In this document: positions 12,706 through 25,440 of the stretch, one piece after another
Numbering within the stretch: position 1 is the first letter of the stretch
Layout: each line of letters opens with the position of its first letter
Source of the DNA: Patagioenas fasciata
Lineage: Eukaryota; Chordata; Aves; Columbiformes; Columbidae
DNA: 64,000 nt
Assembly (NCBI RefSeq): GCF_037038585.1
Contig: NC_092560.1
Location: 83,490,049-83,554,048 of the forward strand
Direction of reading: 5' to 3'
The notes under the pieces: generated by a model
What the model was told of the DNA's origin: nothing
The model's input: the letters and a program-made list of their open reading frames with translations, nothing else
Databases searched by the model: none
Made by a program: the position numbers and the translations under genes

Positions 12706-12973
12706 AGAACCATGGAATCATCAAGTGGTTTGGGTTGAAGGGACCTTCCAAACTCACCCAGTGCCACCCCTGCCATGACAGGGACATCTTCACCAGCTCA
12801 GGTTGCTCAGAGCCCCGTCCAGCCTGGCCTGGGATGTCTCCAGGGATGGTTCAGCCACCACCTCTCTGCCCAACCTGGGACAGGCTCTCACCACCCTCAG
12901 TGTAAAAAAATATACTGGATATATATTGAATATACTGGGGTGAATGATCTGGACAGGTCCACCTGGGCCACCA
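12706..12973 (-). mobile_element. CR1 LINE 3' fragment with unusual 5' extension
   Basis: GACAGG-type copy. Where other copies continue AGGGACAACAATT, this one continues into a T/A-rich block (12900-12973: TATACTGGATATATATTG ... TCCACCTGGGCCACCA). The same block is found at the CR1 of 41178-41444. Confidence 0.88.
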
Positions 12974-13390
12974 AGCTCAACACGGCCACCAGCATTCTTT
13001 GCGTTCCTTCTGCGTTTTGTTTGACTTCTCTGTTCTTGTTTCTATTCCGTCTTGGTTGTGCAGATGGCAAAGAGTCCCTGCATGCATCCGAGGGGGAGGG
13101 CAGGGCACGGGGGACGCCGTCTCTAGCGCAAGCCGTGACAGTTATTGCAAGGGCTTGGTGATATTTCTACAGTACCTGCTTTCTGGTGGCTTTGCTGTGT
13201 TGAAATTCCAGCCGCTCGGCGTGCGTTGAGTAATCTCCCCGTTGTTACTAAAGAGTCAGTCTGTCTGTCTGCCTCTCCCCCCCACCCTCAGTTTCAATTT
13301 CCTCCTAATTCTTTCTCTAGATGGCCGTTGCCTCTCCCGTGGCCACGCGGTTTCGCTGATGCAGGCTCTTGTCTCTCGTCCCTCTTGCAG

Positions 13391-13546
13391 AAGGATTTCA
13401 CCATGCGGGAGGAGTTGCAGCAGCGGGATGTGGAACGTTGGCTGGGGTTCATCACCTTCCTCTGCGAAGTCTTCGGCACCATGAGGAGCAGCACCGGAGA
13501 ACCTTTCCGAGTCCTCGTCTGTCCCATTTATACCTGCCTCAGGGAG
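13391..13546 (+). CDS. CTIF: CTIF internal coding exon (MIF4G domain)
   Basis: This 52-codon exon is bounded by a pyrimidine-rich acceptor ending TTGCAG and a donor GAG/GTAAAT, and is phase 0 at both ends. The translation starts KDFTMREELQQRD, contains WLGFITFLCEVFGTMRSS, and ends CPIYTCLRE. I recognise this as part of the C-terminal MIF4G domain of CTIF (human protein about 598 residues). CTIF binds CBP80 at the capped end of newly exported mRNA, recruits eIF3 for the pioneer round of translation, and so supports nonsense-mediated decay. MIF4G domains are stacks of HEAT-like helices, and the alternating hydrophobic pattern here fits that. The reading frame stays open into both flanking introns, so the exon edges rest on splice signals and on continuity with the next exon, which completes the known sequence. 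Preceding exons are upstream of the window or too short to recognise. Confidence 0.93.
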
Positions 13547-15150
13547 GTAAATGCCCTTTGGAGTCTGTCCTTCTCCACCTTGCAGGTCAAGCCGTTGCGT
13601 TGCCGTGCTGACGTGCCCACGATTTGTAGATGTTTGCTTGATGATTCCTAGAGGTTTCCTTTGCCAGCATCACCAATTTTCACCCCCAAAGTACCGAAGT
13701 CTGCGGGGATGCTTGGCTTTTCCTGCATATTGTGTTTCTGCTTATTGAAAGTACGTGCTCCGAGCAGGACCCCGTTGTCCAAGGCTTTGCAAAGCCCCAC
13801 AGCTAGGACTACAAAGCCAATGCTTGAGTTTGCAAATCCCAACTGAAGGGGCTTAAAAAGCTTCTTAAAAGCAAGCAAAGCCACCTGAATAGGTGAGGGG
13901 AGGAAAAGGGGAAAGAAGTGAGGTCCCGTATGTCCTTAGTTCCTGCTTAGTGCAGCAGAAACCCAGCCCTGTCACCAGGACTGAGGACATTTCAGAACCT
14001 GAGCTCCCCATGGTTCGGGGTGATGGCAAAAACCTCAGTGAGGACAAACAGAAAAAGCAACTCAAGCGTTAATGTTCAAAAGAGCAGGAGAAGGCTTTGC
14101 CCCATCCTGCTTTAAAGACGGTTTAGTCTCCTGCTGCTGTCTGTAGAAGACTTTCTGAAAAATCTGCGTTGTTGCTTAGGGTTGGAGCTGTGAATCTCAC
14201 ATTGTCACTGGTGCCTCTGTCGGGCCGTAAATAACTCGCTGTAAAATCAGTTTTCTCTGCTAGACCTGGAGCAAGTGAAGGGTAAAGAAACTGCCGGCGA
14301 TGGCTTTTTTACACGCGTGGGAAGTTTTCTCTGAACACAAACACATCATAAACACTTTAATATTGTGGGGAGGGTTCCCAGACGGTGACTGTAGCAGTGA
14401 GAAAGAGTCCAGGCGTCGTGACAAGGCACACAGATCCAGAGGTGGATGAGGGATGCTAAGAATAGCCTAAACTTCCCCAAAATCTCAGACCACAGTGGTA
14501 TGTGTCACCTTCTGGGGAAGACCTTGGCATCTGGCAAAGTCCCCATTCCCCTCCGCTTCCCATCACCGTTGTGACACAGCCCAGCCCTGATTCTGCCGGG
14601 ATTGTTCCCTGCCCACTCCTGTCTGCCCTCGCCGTGTCATCACAGTCCCTCTGGTCACCTTGCTGGTGTGTGGGGACACGATGGCGATCTAGACGCGCAC
14701 GGAAAGACATGAATTTCACGCATTGGGGATATTTTTTGCTATAGGGCAGCTCCTTAGAAAGCCTTTACTAATTATATCAAGACATCATGCATAAATTGGC
14801 TCCTTAGCAGGACTGCTCTGTCCCGGGGCTGTCCCTTGTCAGAGAAGAAGACTTTTAGCTTGGCTGACATGGGTGAGCCTGAGTCTTCCACATCTCCTGG
14901 CCCGAAGAGGTGGACCCTGACTCACGCCGTTCCTCTTCCATGGCTCTGGGATGGGTTTTCGTCTTGCTGACATTTTTTTGCCACCGTCAGTTAATCCTGA
15001 CACACGGGGCCAACCCAGGACAACAAAACCTCCTGTTTATCATCAGTGATGTGTTCCAGGCTCTGAGGTGGTTGGTAGAGCCAAAGCCAGGCTGGAGATG
15101 CAGCTGAGGAGGTGGTGGTGAGCTCTTCCATCCACACCTTGGAGAAGACA

Positions 15151-15213
15151 GGTCTCATTGCAGGGAGTTGGACTAGATGACCTTTAAAGGTCCCTTCCAA
15201 CCCAAACTATGTG
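15151..15213 (+). mobile_element. CR1 LINE 3' terminus
   Basis: GTTGGACTAGATGACC, TTTAAAGGTCCCTTCC and AACCCAAACTATG. Upstream sequence is only weakly CR1-like. Confidence 0.8.
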
Positions 15214-17350
15214 TCAATGAGTTTGCTCAGGGTGCTCCATGAGATGGGGGAAACTTTCTGTGACTACCAGACGCTCATCCCTTGGTGAACTTCCTGAAAC
15301 ACATGGTGGCCCAGGGCAGGAGAGGACATCCCCATGGCCCAGACAGTTTGGGACCAGCCGGCAACCACGGGAATTCCTCCCCTTGCCTCAGGATGGGTTT
15401 TTCAGGCTGTAGTAGTACTCATCGTGGTTTCTTCTCCTTCCTGCTAATCAACACGTACAACCCCGTGTACAATCCCAGCCCCTCGCTCCTCGCTCCTTCC
15501 TCCTCAGACCAGTCCCCTCCACACACTCTCTCTGCCCCATCCACCCATCGTTTGACGATAAATCATTACCAGAGGCGAGATAACATCTCTCCCTCTGCCT
15601 GTCCTTTGAGCTCCTCTTGCTTTTTAGTTTCTCTGTCTCTTTTTTTTCCCTTTTTTCCCTTTTCCTTTAGAACTTTGGCAGACTGAGCCAAAGGTCAGCA
15701 AGGGAGTGAGCAGGAGGAAGAGGAAAGTTGCCAGATGACTGAGGCGGGAACATCTCTTCCCTTCCCCCTGTAAAGCTCCCTCCGTCCAGCTCCTTTCCTT
15801 TTCCCTTCCCCTTCAGTAAAAGCTTATTAACACTATCATTAATTGTGGAGCTGGGCAGGGTGGGAGGGAGCAGCGAGAACATCAGTGCGGGGGACGGCCC
15901 GGTGAGGAGGACCTGGGGACGTTGCTGGAGCGTCGTGTGACGACACCGGTGTTATTTATTGAGCGTTGTGGATGTGTTGGTTTTGTGGGCTGGGAAAAAA
16001 ATAAAAGAAAAGAAAAAAAATCAAAAGAGAAGTTCATTTCAGGCGAGGCTGGAGTGATAAATGCTGAGGTTTGCTGGTTAATCGAACCAATGTTCATCAC
16101 CGTCCTTGGGGACGCGGGCAGAAACCGCTGCGTTTTGATGTCAGCCATGGCAACAGGTGCTTAATCACGGCGAAGGAAACTCAGGTCAGAGCTGCCACCT
16201 CACCTGGCAGTGTTTTGTGAGCCAAGGGAATGGCTGTGCCTCTTGGCACAAATGTGGTCCACACCAAGCCCCCATCCCAGGGGGATCTGCTGCATCCTCC
16301 TCTGCACCCGTCACCTGAGTGTCCTGCTAGAGAACAGGGTGTGGGGAGAAGGAAGGTTCTACCACCACATCTGACATGGTGACTGCCTCTCCCAGGAGCT
16401 AGATCCCCAAAGAATCAAAAAGTTTAATTGCCAAAACCATTCTGAGGGCTTGGGGTGAGATTTGTGCAGGCAGAGAGTGTCTTCACAACGAGGTCTGTTG
16501 GGGTCAACGTTGGGATTTTAGGCAAAGAGGTGGTTCGCTGAGAGAAGTAAAAGGTGGGACCAGCTCTTGCTAAAATGGTTTGGTGGAACACGACAAGTTT
16601 GGGTGGTGATTGAGGTGGAAACACATTTTTTCTGCTTGGAATAGTGCAGGGTTGAAGTTGGAGAAGGGAAATGTGGTGTCCAAGCCCAGCCCAAAGATCA
16701 ACATTGAAGATGGTCTCGGTGTCTCCTCCTGGTCCTACAGTGTGCTCAACTCCGGCCTCACTTTATTTCGCAAAACCACACCAAAATTGACCCTGTACAT
16801 CTTCTGCTCCTCCAGTATGATGGGCAGTGAACATGTTGCCATCCATCCATCTGCAAAGCCCATGCCCAAACACCAAGGACCACATTCATCCCTGCTCCAA
16901 CAATACTTCATGCTGCACGGCCCCCAGACCAGCTTAAACCAGGAGAACAACCAAGGGACTTTTGTTCTTGCAGCCTGGCCATATTTCTTCTTTTCAGTGG
17001 CCTTCAGCAGAGTCAGCAAGATGTGAAAAATGGAATAAGACCAAGGACCACCAAATGTCAGTTGAACTATCAGTGGGGCAGGAGCACTCCAGAGCCTGGT
17101 GCAACAAGTGCCCTGTGTCTACTGAAGATGTTGAGATACTAGATAATACTATTTCCCACCTATTTTTCACCGACTATCACCGCTTTTGCTTTTTCTGTCT
17201 CTTTCCTAAGCATGGTTGGAGCTGGCTGGTCTTCATCCAGGTCTGTGCTGCCCATGGCTGCAACGGGGTTGGCATGGGCCAACCAACCCATGGCATGGGC
17301 CAACCCAGCTTCATCCTCTGGTGCTTCTGGGATGGAGAAGTATTGTCAGG

Positions 17351-17521
17351 TCTTGGAACAGGCTTCCCAGGCCAGTGGTGGAGTCACTGTCCCTGGAATG
17401 GTTGAACAGGTGCAGAGATTAGGTTCTCAGGGACATGGGTTAGTGTCAGTGTTGGGTTAGTGGTTGGACTCGAAGATCTTGAGGGTCTCCTTCAACCAAA
17501 ATGATTCTGTGAACATATGAT
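17351..17521 (+). mobile_element. CR1 LINE 3' fragment, second subfamily
   Basis: TCTTGGAACAGGCTTCCC, GGTTGGACTCGAAGATC and AAATGATTCTGTG. Confidence 0.88.
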
Positions 17522-18434
17522 TCACTTAGGACTGAGTCCTGAGGGACCTGGCCCACCTCTTGGTGATGGTTCAGGTCTACAGGGAAGGAAGGATCGTAGT
17601 CAATTCGGAGCCGTGGTCATGCTCTGCAGAAGCCGGGACATACGAGTGGTGTCAGGGAGCTTTGACTCCTCATGTGTCTTGATCTCATCCTCATCGGATG
17701 TTGTTGGGACACCAACCCAGGAGGTGCCTCTGGGCCTGGGAGCTGCCACCTTCCTGACATCCCTCTGCCAGGAGGAGCCACTTCCAGCCAAGGTGGTTGG
17801 TGTCGAGTGGTGCTTTGGATGCATTTGTTTGTTTTTATGACGCCATTCAGCTGTCAGACCCGGCTTTACAGCCAGGTAACCTGAGCAGTTGCCTCCGGCA
17901 GCAGAGCGAGGAGGTGGAAAAACTGGCTTGCGGGACCTAAAGCTCGAGAAGATGCCAAGTAGTGATGTCACTGTGGTCTCCTCAAGGCACCTTGCTGATT
18001 GGGGTCCCACAAGGGCAACCCTGTTGAGTGGTCCCCCCAATTTGATGTCATGTGCAGACATCTCAAGGGCGCACTCCTCACCTCCTCCACCTCATGGATA
18101 AGGGTGCAGGTCCCAGGATAGAGACATCAGTTCTCCTCACCAATAACCCAATAGCTACAACTCTGTGAGTCCAACCATCCAACCAGTCTTTTTACCCACC
18201 TGGTTGTCCACTTCATCATGTCCTGTCATGGATACAAGGTGACTGGATTCCAGAGGTGACAGGGAGCAGCCTTGCTGTGGCACCATCCCACTTTCAGCGC
18301 CCATGGGTGCATCGCACAGGGCTGTTAGGGCAGGTTCAGAGCAAACCTCGAGAAGCAGCTCATCAGAGAGGCTAATTAAACGGCAGAACTCCATCGTGCA
18401 GGAGGCTGTGGCTGCAGGACCAATTCACGGAGGT

Positions 18435-18740
18435 CACAGAATCATCGAATCACTTTGGTTGGAAGAGACCCTCAAGATCATCAAGTCCAACCACTAACCC
18501 ACCCATGTCCCTGAGAACCTCATCTCTGTATTTTCAGCCCCTCCAGGGATGGTGACTCCAGCACTGCCCTGGGCAGCCTGTTCCAATGCCCCACAGCCCT
18601 TTGGGGATGAAATTGTTCCCCACATCCAACCTCAACCTCCCCTGGTGCAACTTGAGGCCGTTTCTTTGTGTCCCTGTCTCCCCTCAGCTCCTGTTCTCCA
18701 GCTGAACCCCCCAGGTCCCTCAGCTGCTCCTCAGAAGGTC
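18435..18740 (-). mobile_element. CR1 LINE 3' fragment, second subfamily
   Basis: Starts CACAGAATCATCGAATC, with the usual CCAGCACTGCCCTGGGC core. It is followed 57 bp later by an opposite-strand CR1 end. Confidence 0.9.
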
Positions 18741-18797
18741 CCTCCAGTTTGGGGGGTTATAGCTGCTGAGGCTGCCCCTGGGGACATCACCCTGAGC

Positions 18798-18839
18798 ATC
18801 TTGAGGGTCTCTTCCAACCAACATGATTCTATGATTCTA
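18798..18839 (+). mobile_element. CR1 LINE 3' terminus, opposite strand
   Basis: ATCTTGAGGGTCTCTTCC followed by ATGATTCTATGATTC. Only the last 40 bp are present. Confidence 0.8.
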
Positions 18840-19540
18840 CGCTATGTGGGCATTCACCAGACCCAAGACAAATGTTTTTATGGTCTTTTTACCAATGGTG
18901 TGGACAGACGGCAGCGCCCGGGAGCGGTGAACCAGCCCTGGCAGCGGGCAGGACATTCGTTCTCCGTGCAGGAATTGTCTCCTTACCTCCAGTCTGGTTG
19001 GCAGAGCCGGTCCCATTTCAGCATCGTTTAAAATCTTGGCACGTTCCCACGGCTTCCCTGCTCCCTGCAAAGCCTCGGGGTGGTGGAGGATAAGTACTCC
19101 CCGTCTCATTGCCTTTCCCCCACGTCTGAGTCTGCAGCGCAGTGCGTAGACGGGTATCCACTCCCCTCCCTTCTCTTAGCGCCTGTTATCTCCTGGGGCC
19201 ATGCTGTGTAATTTAGCAAAACTATTCGAGCAGGGTAATTAACGTCTGAACTTCAAGAGGGCACTGCCTTTTTACTGTCTCCTTCGGAGGAAGAGAGAGG
19301 AAAAACCGTCCCAGCTGCACTCGGAGGAGCAGGGAGGGTGGTGCTGTTTGGAAAGGAAAATTGTATCTTCTAACGCGGGTCTTGCCTTGGTTTTTTTTTA
19401 ATCACTCTCCCTTTTTAAAAAGCGTCAGCCTTTTTGAGGCAAAAATGGTCTTTGAGAGTATAATGAGACGCTAGGATTTTTAAGATTATTCTCCTAATTC
19501 TTCTAGAATTTTTATTTTGTTGAATGAGCAACGGAGCCAG

Positions 19541-19737
19541 ATCACAGAATCATAAAATTATTCAATGGTTTGGATTGAAGGGACCTTCCCAGCTCCCCCA
19601 GTGCCACCACTGCCATGAGCAGGGACATCTTCACCAGCTCAGGTTGCTCAGAGCCCCGTCCAGCCTGGCCTGGGATGTCTCCAGGGATGCTTCAGCCACC
19701 ACCTCTCTGCCCAACTTGGGACAGGGTTTTACCACCC
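19541..19737 (-). mobile_element. CR1 LINE 3' fragment
   Basis: GAGCAGG-type copy starting ATCACAGAATCATAAAA. It is truncated after ACAGGGTTTTACCACC. Confidence 0.92.
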
Positions 19738-19936
19738 AAATCCTGATCCTGATCCCACACCACCCTTCCATCCAGGTACCTCTGTGAGGCCAGATCTGAC
19801 CAGAGAAAATAAGTTCTTTATGAAGAAGGGGATTTATTTCCTCGTAAAAGCCCCCTTCTGCTCTCCATATCTCATTCTGCAAAAAGAAATCAGTGGTTTG
19901 GTTTGGTGAGACTGGGACGAACTGGAAAGTGGTTTG

Positions 19937-20119
19937 TAGGGGGAAAAGGATGGAGGAGGGATGAGGGATGGGAGGGAAGGGATGTCAGGGAAGGTAGGAG
20001 AAGAGGAGACTGAGGGACATGGGGAGGAAGGAGAAGCAGGGAGAACAAAAAAGTGGGGAAATGTGGTGGGAATCCTGAAGAGGAGGACTGAAGACATGGA
20101 AGAGCGGGGGGAAATAAGA
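19937..20119 (+). repeat. CTIF: Polypurine tract, about 180 bp
   Basis: The + strand is almost wholly A and G, with scattered T and few C (GGAGGAGGGATGAGGG-type sequence). It lies within a CTIF intron. Such tracts can form triplex structures; this is a sequence-composition call only. Confidence 0.75.
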
Positions 20120-21480
20120 CCCCCTGTAGCTGTGCTGGTAAAATCCCTCTTGTGAATGCAGCTTGTATGGGGGAAAAATCCCTTTAATCAGCATCATTTT
20201 GGTCAAAGGACAGGGTTAAGGTGAAGGAAAGGGGGTTTTATTTGGGAGCAGATGAGGACAGACCAAAAAGAGGAGGGTTGCGCAATGCCTTTGAGCCCAG
20301 AAGCTCTGTTGAGTGTTTTATGTGCAAGAATATATATTCTTGGAAAGCTACGGGACTCGTTTAATCCCAGCAATAAAAGCGGAATGGCATATTTTAAATA
20401 AGGGAGGGGAAATGCCACCCTCGTTTCTCAGGGACCCATAGAGAAGGCAGCAGAAACAATTAGGGCAGACGAAGAAACGAAGCTTAGATACCATCTCACA
20501 GGATGGTCCCTCCTCCTCGCGTGGCTTTGTTTTTCTCCTTCACCCTCCCTACCAGGCATTGTTAGTTCCCAAAAACTCTTTTCAATGGGATGTAAACACA
20601 ACTATTTGCGTCTCCCTGCCGTTGCCTTCTCTCCTCTGAGCCAGGAAAGCCCGAGAGCGTCCGGAGAGCCAGGGTGGAGCCCGTCACAATCAAGCGCGAT
20701 GGTCTCGCCGCTGGTTCTTTCCATCTTTTGTCTTCTCCTCGGGACCCTTGGGATGAGATCACATCCTCCTCTCTCTCCCAGGGTTATTATGGCTTCGGCC
20801 AGGCAGGATGAAGCCGGCCGTCTGGGTGGCTCGGTCGCCCTGTGAGCACAGACTGGGTGGCTCTGTCCGTCTGTCTCACCCACCTTCAGGTCCTGAAGGT
20901 CCACCTCCAGCCAGGGGTTGTATAACTACCAAGCTACTGTTGGATTGCAGCGTCTGAGTTGATGAGTGACCAGATTTTCTTCATCATTGTCTCCAGTAAT
21001 TGCCTCTTAATGGTTTCCATCTTGCAGGAATCCCTTCTGCTCTTCCAAATCCGGGGAGGGGGAGTCGTGTTTCATGGTTTCCCTTTTCTACATGGAAAGG
21101 AGTGGGAGGAGTTTCCCACAACTGAGTATGAGGTTTTGTTCCTCTGGCCTTAATTCCATTCGCTGTTAAATATCTCTGAATTCCTCAGGAGCCTGACGAC
21201 GAGGATAACCAACATTTTGGTTTATTCAATGCTGTAAACAATCTAATCTCTTCCTACCACCCTCCCAGGGAGTCCTGGTTGAGTAATAGGAGAATAGAAA
21301 TCTCTTCCTCAGCTGAGAGCAGCACGTCACTGCAAAAGGAGCAGCTTCTACCGAACAAACTCCTTCATGTTGTCCAAAATACACTGGGGAGCTCCTTCCC
21401 ACCTTGTGCCACCTCTGTGTGGGACCAGCAGTGACCCATGTTGGTGGCTTCTTCCTAATAGAGCAGCGTGAGTTGCTATC

Positions 21481-21575
21481 ATCATAGAATCATTTTGGTT
21501 GGGAAAGACCCTCAAGATCATCGAGTCCAACCATTAACCCCACGCTGTCACTAAACCAAGTCCCTAACCAGGCCA
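21481..21575 (-). mobile_element. CR1 LINE 3' terminus
   Basis: ATCATAGAATCATTTTGG, CATCGAGTCCAACC and ACTAAACCAAGTCCC. Confidence 0.88.
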
Positions 21576-22490
21576 CCCCAGTCAGATAACTGGGGAGAGG
21601 GACCCCTCCATGAGATGCATGGCTTGGTGGCACCTTGTGCATCCTCAGTGGGGTTGAAGACTTCAGCAGATCTCCAGAAAGGCATGAGCAGAAGGCAATG
21701 TGGAGGGAAGCACCATTGCTGGTGGATGCGGCTCAATGCACCCTGCCTCTCCCAGCTCAGCTGGGTTTTCAGAGCTCAAAAAATAAGATTTTGGAGCATG
21801 GTAGAGCCTGTCCCTTATGTGAAGATCAACACAGGCAGGTCCATAAGGGAAAGGTTTTCCCCAAAACTTTGTGTTTGGGCAACCTCAGCATTAAATGGGT
21901 GAGCGAAAGAGATGCCTGTGAACTTCTAAAGGGCTTCTGTTTCAAAATGCTCGTTTGTGTCTTCTCTAGGGGAAGGTCTCACCTGATTTCCCTGGTTGCC
22001 AGGGTATGTCCAGACTTTGTACCCTTTATACAGAGTGGCACTGGCCCAGGTTGCCGGTGGCTGCAGGATCAGCCCAACTGACCTTCTCGTGTCCTGGGTT
22101 GAGGAGCTGATACCTGTAATGGGATCAGACTGCAGAAATCCTGCAACTGGCCTTGCCGGTGGAGTGTTTGGTAATTATCCCCCACACCCTTGTTTGTACT
22201 TGGCATTTTCCTCAGTCCTGGGTGTTTTCACCACCCGGTGCCTTCTGACAGTAAGAAAAGTGGAGTTGTAGCAATTGCTTGGAGCTCCAAGAGGTGCGTG
22301 ACGCTCCCCATGCCGAGCAGCCGAGCAACCCCATGGATCTTATCTCTGACATCTCCCTTGAACGCTTGTGGCAGGAGGTCGATAAGGGGCCACTGGAAAA
22401 GCAGAAAATTGCTATTTATGTATTTCTGAGGAGAGCCTGTGAAAGTGCAGCAGAACTGACTTGTGCTCCCAGGAGGATGACCACAGAACC

Positions 22491-22810
22491 TTAGAATCAT
22501 AGAGTAGTTTGGGTTGAAGGGACGTTCCCAGCTCCCCCAGTGCCCCCCCTGCCATGACAGGGACATCTTCACCAGCTCAGGTTGCTCAGAGCCCCGTCCA
22601 GCCTGGCCTGGGATGTCTCCAGGGATGGTTCAGCCACCACCTCTCTGCCCAACCTGGGCCAGGCTCTCACCACCCTCAGGGACAACAATTCCGTCCTTAT
22701 GCCTAATCTGATTGTCCCCTCTTCTAGTTTAAAACCATCACCCTTTGTCGTATCACAAGAAGCCCTGCTCAAAAGTGTCCCCATCTTCTTTCTAAGCCCC
22801 TTTATAAGGA
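22491..22810 (-). mobile_element. CR1 LINE 3' fragment, 320 bp
   Basis: GACAGG-type copy extending past AGTTTAAAACCATCACCC into CTGCTCAAAAGTGTCCCC. Confidence 0.92.
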
Positions 22811-25440
22811 GGTCTCCATGACAACGCAGACTGCAGAGCTGGATTATATCCATCTTTTTGAGGACAAAAGTCCACCGTGGCCCTTCCCAAGGGCTCCTGT
22901 GGGACTGGGAAGCACCATCTCTCCTGCACCCTTTCAAGCTCAAGTTCATTCTGCTTAAGCTCCAAGTGGCTCAAGTGGCTGTTTTTTTGCCTTGTTCCTC
23001 ATCAAAATGTGTCTCCGCTTTCACCCGCTGCCTTGTTTCACACCGGCGAGCTGGCTGCTACACCGGGATGCTGTGTTCACAACGTGTTGGTTCCTCTGCG
23101 GTTGTGCTCCACTCTCCCCGGGGTGAATACCAACAGACACCACCTTGTGACCTACACATCAGATGAAGAGCAGACCTGTGGGCAGGGACTGCAGGGCGGC
23201 TGCGAGGCTGGAGCTTCACACCTGAGGCTGTTTAGATGTCCACGCATGTTGCTACCTGGATGGATCAACCTGAGATGCCCATCGGGGAGCCGGGGCAAGT
23301 GACACATGGACTACAACCAGCCCAGCTTTTGCTGGGTCTCAGAGACTTCCCAGCCTCTCCATGGGTGGATATTTTCAAGCTTTCTGTGCTTTCACACCGC
23401 AGTCATCACCCAAGCATCAGAAGACACTGCGTGCGAAGAGGTAGTTTGTGGAAAGCGTTGCTTATGTGTCATTTTGCAAGCGATATCATACACAATAATT
23501 AGTCCTGTGCCTTGCAGGGGAAATATAGTTGGAGCTGGAAAGGGTAATGTGCACGCTGGGCTCCCTCCACTCCTTCTCCCAGGGGGAACTCTACGAACAC
23601 AAATGAACCTGCGTGGTTTGGTGATAAGGGACGGTGGGGCAGGTTCTTCAGTCCTGCTCATGGTGTGGGCAGCCCTGAGAGTACCAAGTAAGCACTTGAT
23701 CTTCTCAGCAACCCAGGTGATCTCCGAAAGCAGATAATAAACCCAAATATTTGTGGGTCCGTGAATCCCATCTCTCTGTTTTGCTCCTAGTGGTCTGCAC
23801 CACATGTGTTTTCATCCATTGATGTTTAGGAGGACCAAGCTGGTTCTTTGCATGATGAAGCACCGCTGCAGTTTTGGGGCTTCTTTGCCCTCTCAGCCAC
23901 CGTTGCGTGCCACCCCATAGGGTTTATGATGCTCTAAAATAAAGACCAGTTTTTAGGGCCGTGGAAGCCAGGGGAGACTGGTCCCAGTAGCATCCCATGG
24001 AAACCAGTTGCACTCCAGAGCCACCCTTCCAGGCACTGCAGCTCCCCCACTTCCAGAAGCAGACACTACCAATTATTTTGGATTTCTTACAAAAATATTA
24101 AGCCCCCAGAACCCCCCCAGGCACGCTGACCTCACAGAGGCCCTCGCCCAGCGCCCCATCTCTCAAGAGAACACAGAAATTTAGAGGAGGAGCCCAGTAT
24201 CTCCCACCGGTCTGCAAAGCCGCTGTTCCAGCCCCAGAAACAAAAGCGAGAAGCCTTTTCGCAACCGCGGTTGGGTATTTTATGAGTGGCCGGGCAGATT
24301 CTGGCGTGCAGCCGCCTCTCTTAGGAAATTGAGCAGACTCTTTGTCTGCTTTCCAGCAGGAACTGCTGCTTTCCTCGCCCGCCTTCGCCCGATACGGGGG
24401 AAACCGGCTGGAGAGCAAAGGGAAGAAGGCTTTTTATTCTCTCTCAGACAACCCCAGCCTCCAGGGGATGATTATGGGTTAAACCAAAAAGCATGTGAGG
24501 CTCAGCTCACCTTTGTCTGCCTCACGCTTCTCTCTTTTTCCACTCCCTCGTCCACGTTCAGAAGCCGGTTTGAAGTGTGTGGGAACCCGGTGGAGAGGGA
24601 TGGGATGGTGCCTGCGGTGGGATTTGGGGCAGATGCACGTAGCAGGGAGGAGTGGTTACAAATAGTTAAATAAATAATAATTCCAAGGCGGGAGTGGTAA
24701 TTTAATGGGTATAGCGTGTTTGCATTAAAATATTTTACGTAAATATGAATTAGACTGCAAACGATGAACGCGATCGGTTGGGTTTGGGTTTATGGTCACG
24801 CAAGTGCCGTTGCTTCGCGGTTGTGACTTTCCTGGAGGTCTTGAAGCGTTTGCACCATTTTTTCTTGCAGGGCTGGCACGGGGGGGATCAAGGAGCTTTG
24901 TGAAACGCTGTGCTCCTGCCGAAGCACCCACCCTTGGGTGCTTGCGGGGTTGCTTGGGGACAAAGCATCCTTTGAGAGATGGGTGCAAGACTTTATCAGT
25001 GGGTGAGGACATGGATGGCAGGACCCTGGGCTGCGGTCCTTGCAAGTGCCACCTTTGCTGTCTGCCTTCAGCAGCCCATGCCGTGCTAGGGAGAGCGAAC
25101 TGGGCGTCTTGATGTCCTCCAGCAGCAGATCTCTGGTGCCTACAGCCCAGGGAAGCTCCAGAGCCCCAATCCATTGTGCTAGAAACCTAGTTATGATGAA
25201 GAAGATGCAGAGCAACAGTGACATCTTCCTGATCCTCCTGGATTCAGACCACTGCACTGATGCAGGTGGCTGACGGTCATCTGTGGGCATCTGTTCACGG
25301 AGCACCAGCAGATCCACATGCTGGGCCCCAGTCTGCTGTGCAGGGCTGTCCCTGGCTTTGGTGGGCAGGCTGTGGGCCTCCTCTACCCATGTAGAGGCAG
25401 AGGCTGGACTGTGGCCCTTGGGACTGGTGTCTCTTGGTGC

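Larger units (their letters stand above)
1..13390 (+). other. CTIF: CTIF intron (5' part outside window)
   Basis: No convincing CTIF exon or other gene was found before 13391. The segment holds a 12-bp satellite (about 272-1400), a 42-bp minisatellite (3262-3640), a 13-bp repeat (4446-4505), ten CR1 fragments and a TTR-type microsatellite (11452-11552). Unlabelled parts (for example 1-270, 1400-1750, 1955-3260, 5460-7000, 8480-9870, 11000-12700) look like unique intronic DNA with only short chance ORFs. A short upstream CTIF exon could have been missed. Confidence 0.7.

Noticed and set aside
1..13390. Search for additional upstream CTIF exons
   Set aside because: No ORF segment flanked by AG/GT matched the expected MIF4G or N-terminal CTIF sequence. 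A short exon cannot be excluded by eye.
15601..15670. Strong splice-acceptor-like tract ending CCTTTAG
   Set aside because: The sequence downstream (AACTTTGGCAGACTGAGCC) reaches a stop at once and matches no CTIF sequence. Taken as a cryptic site.
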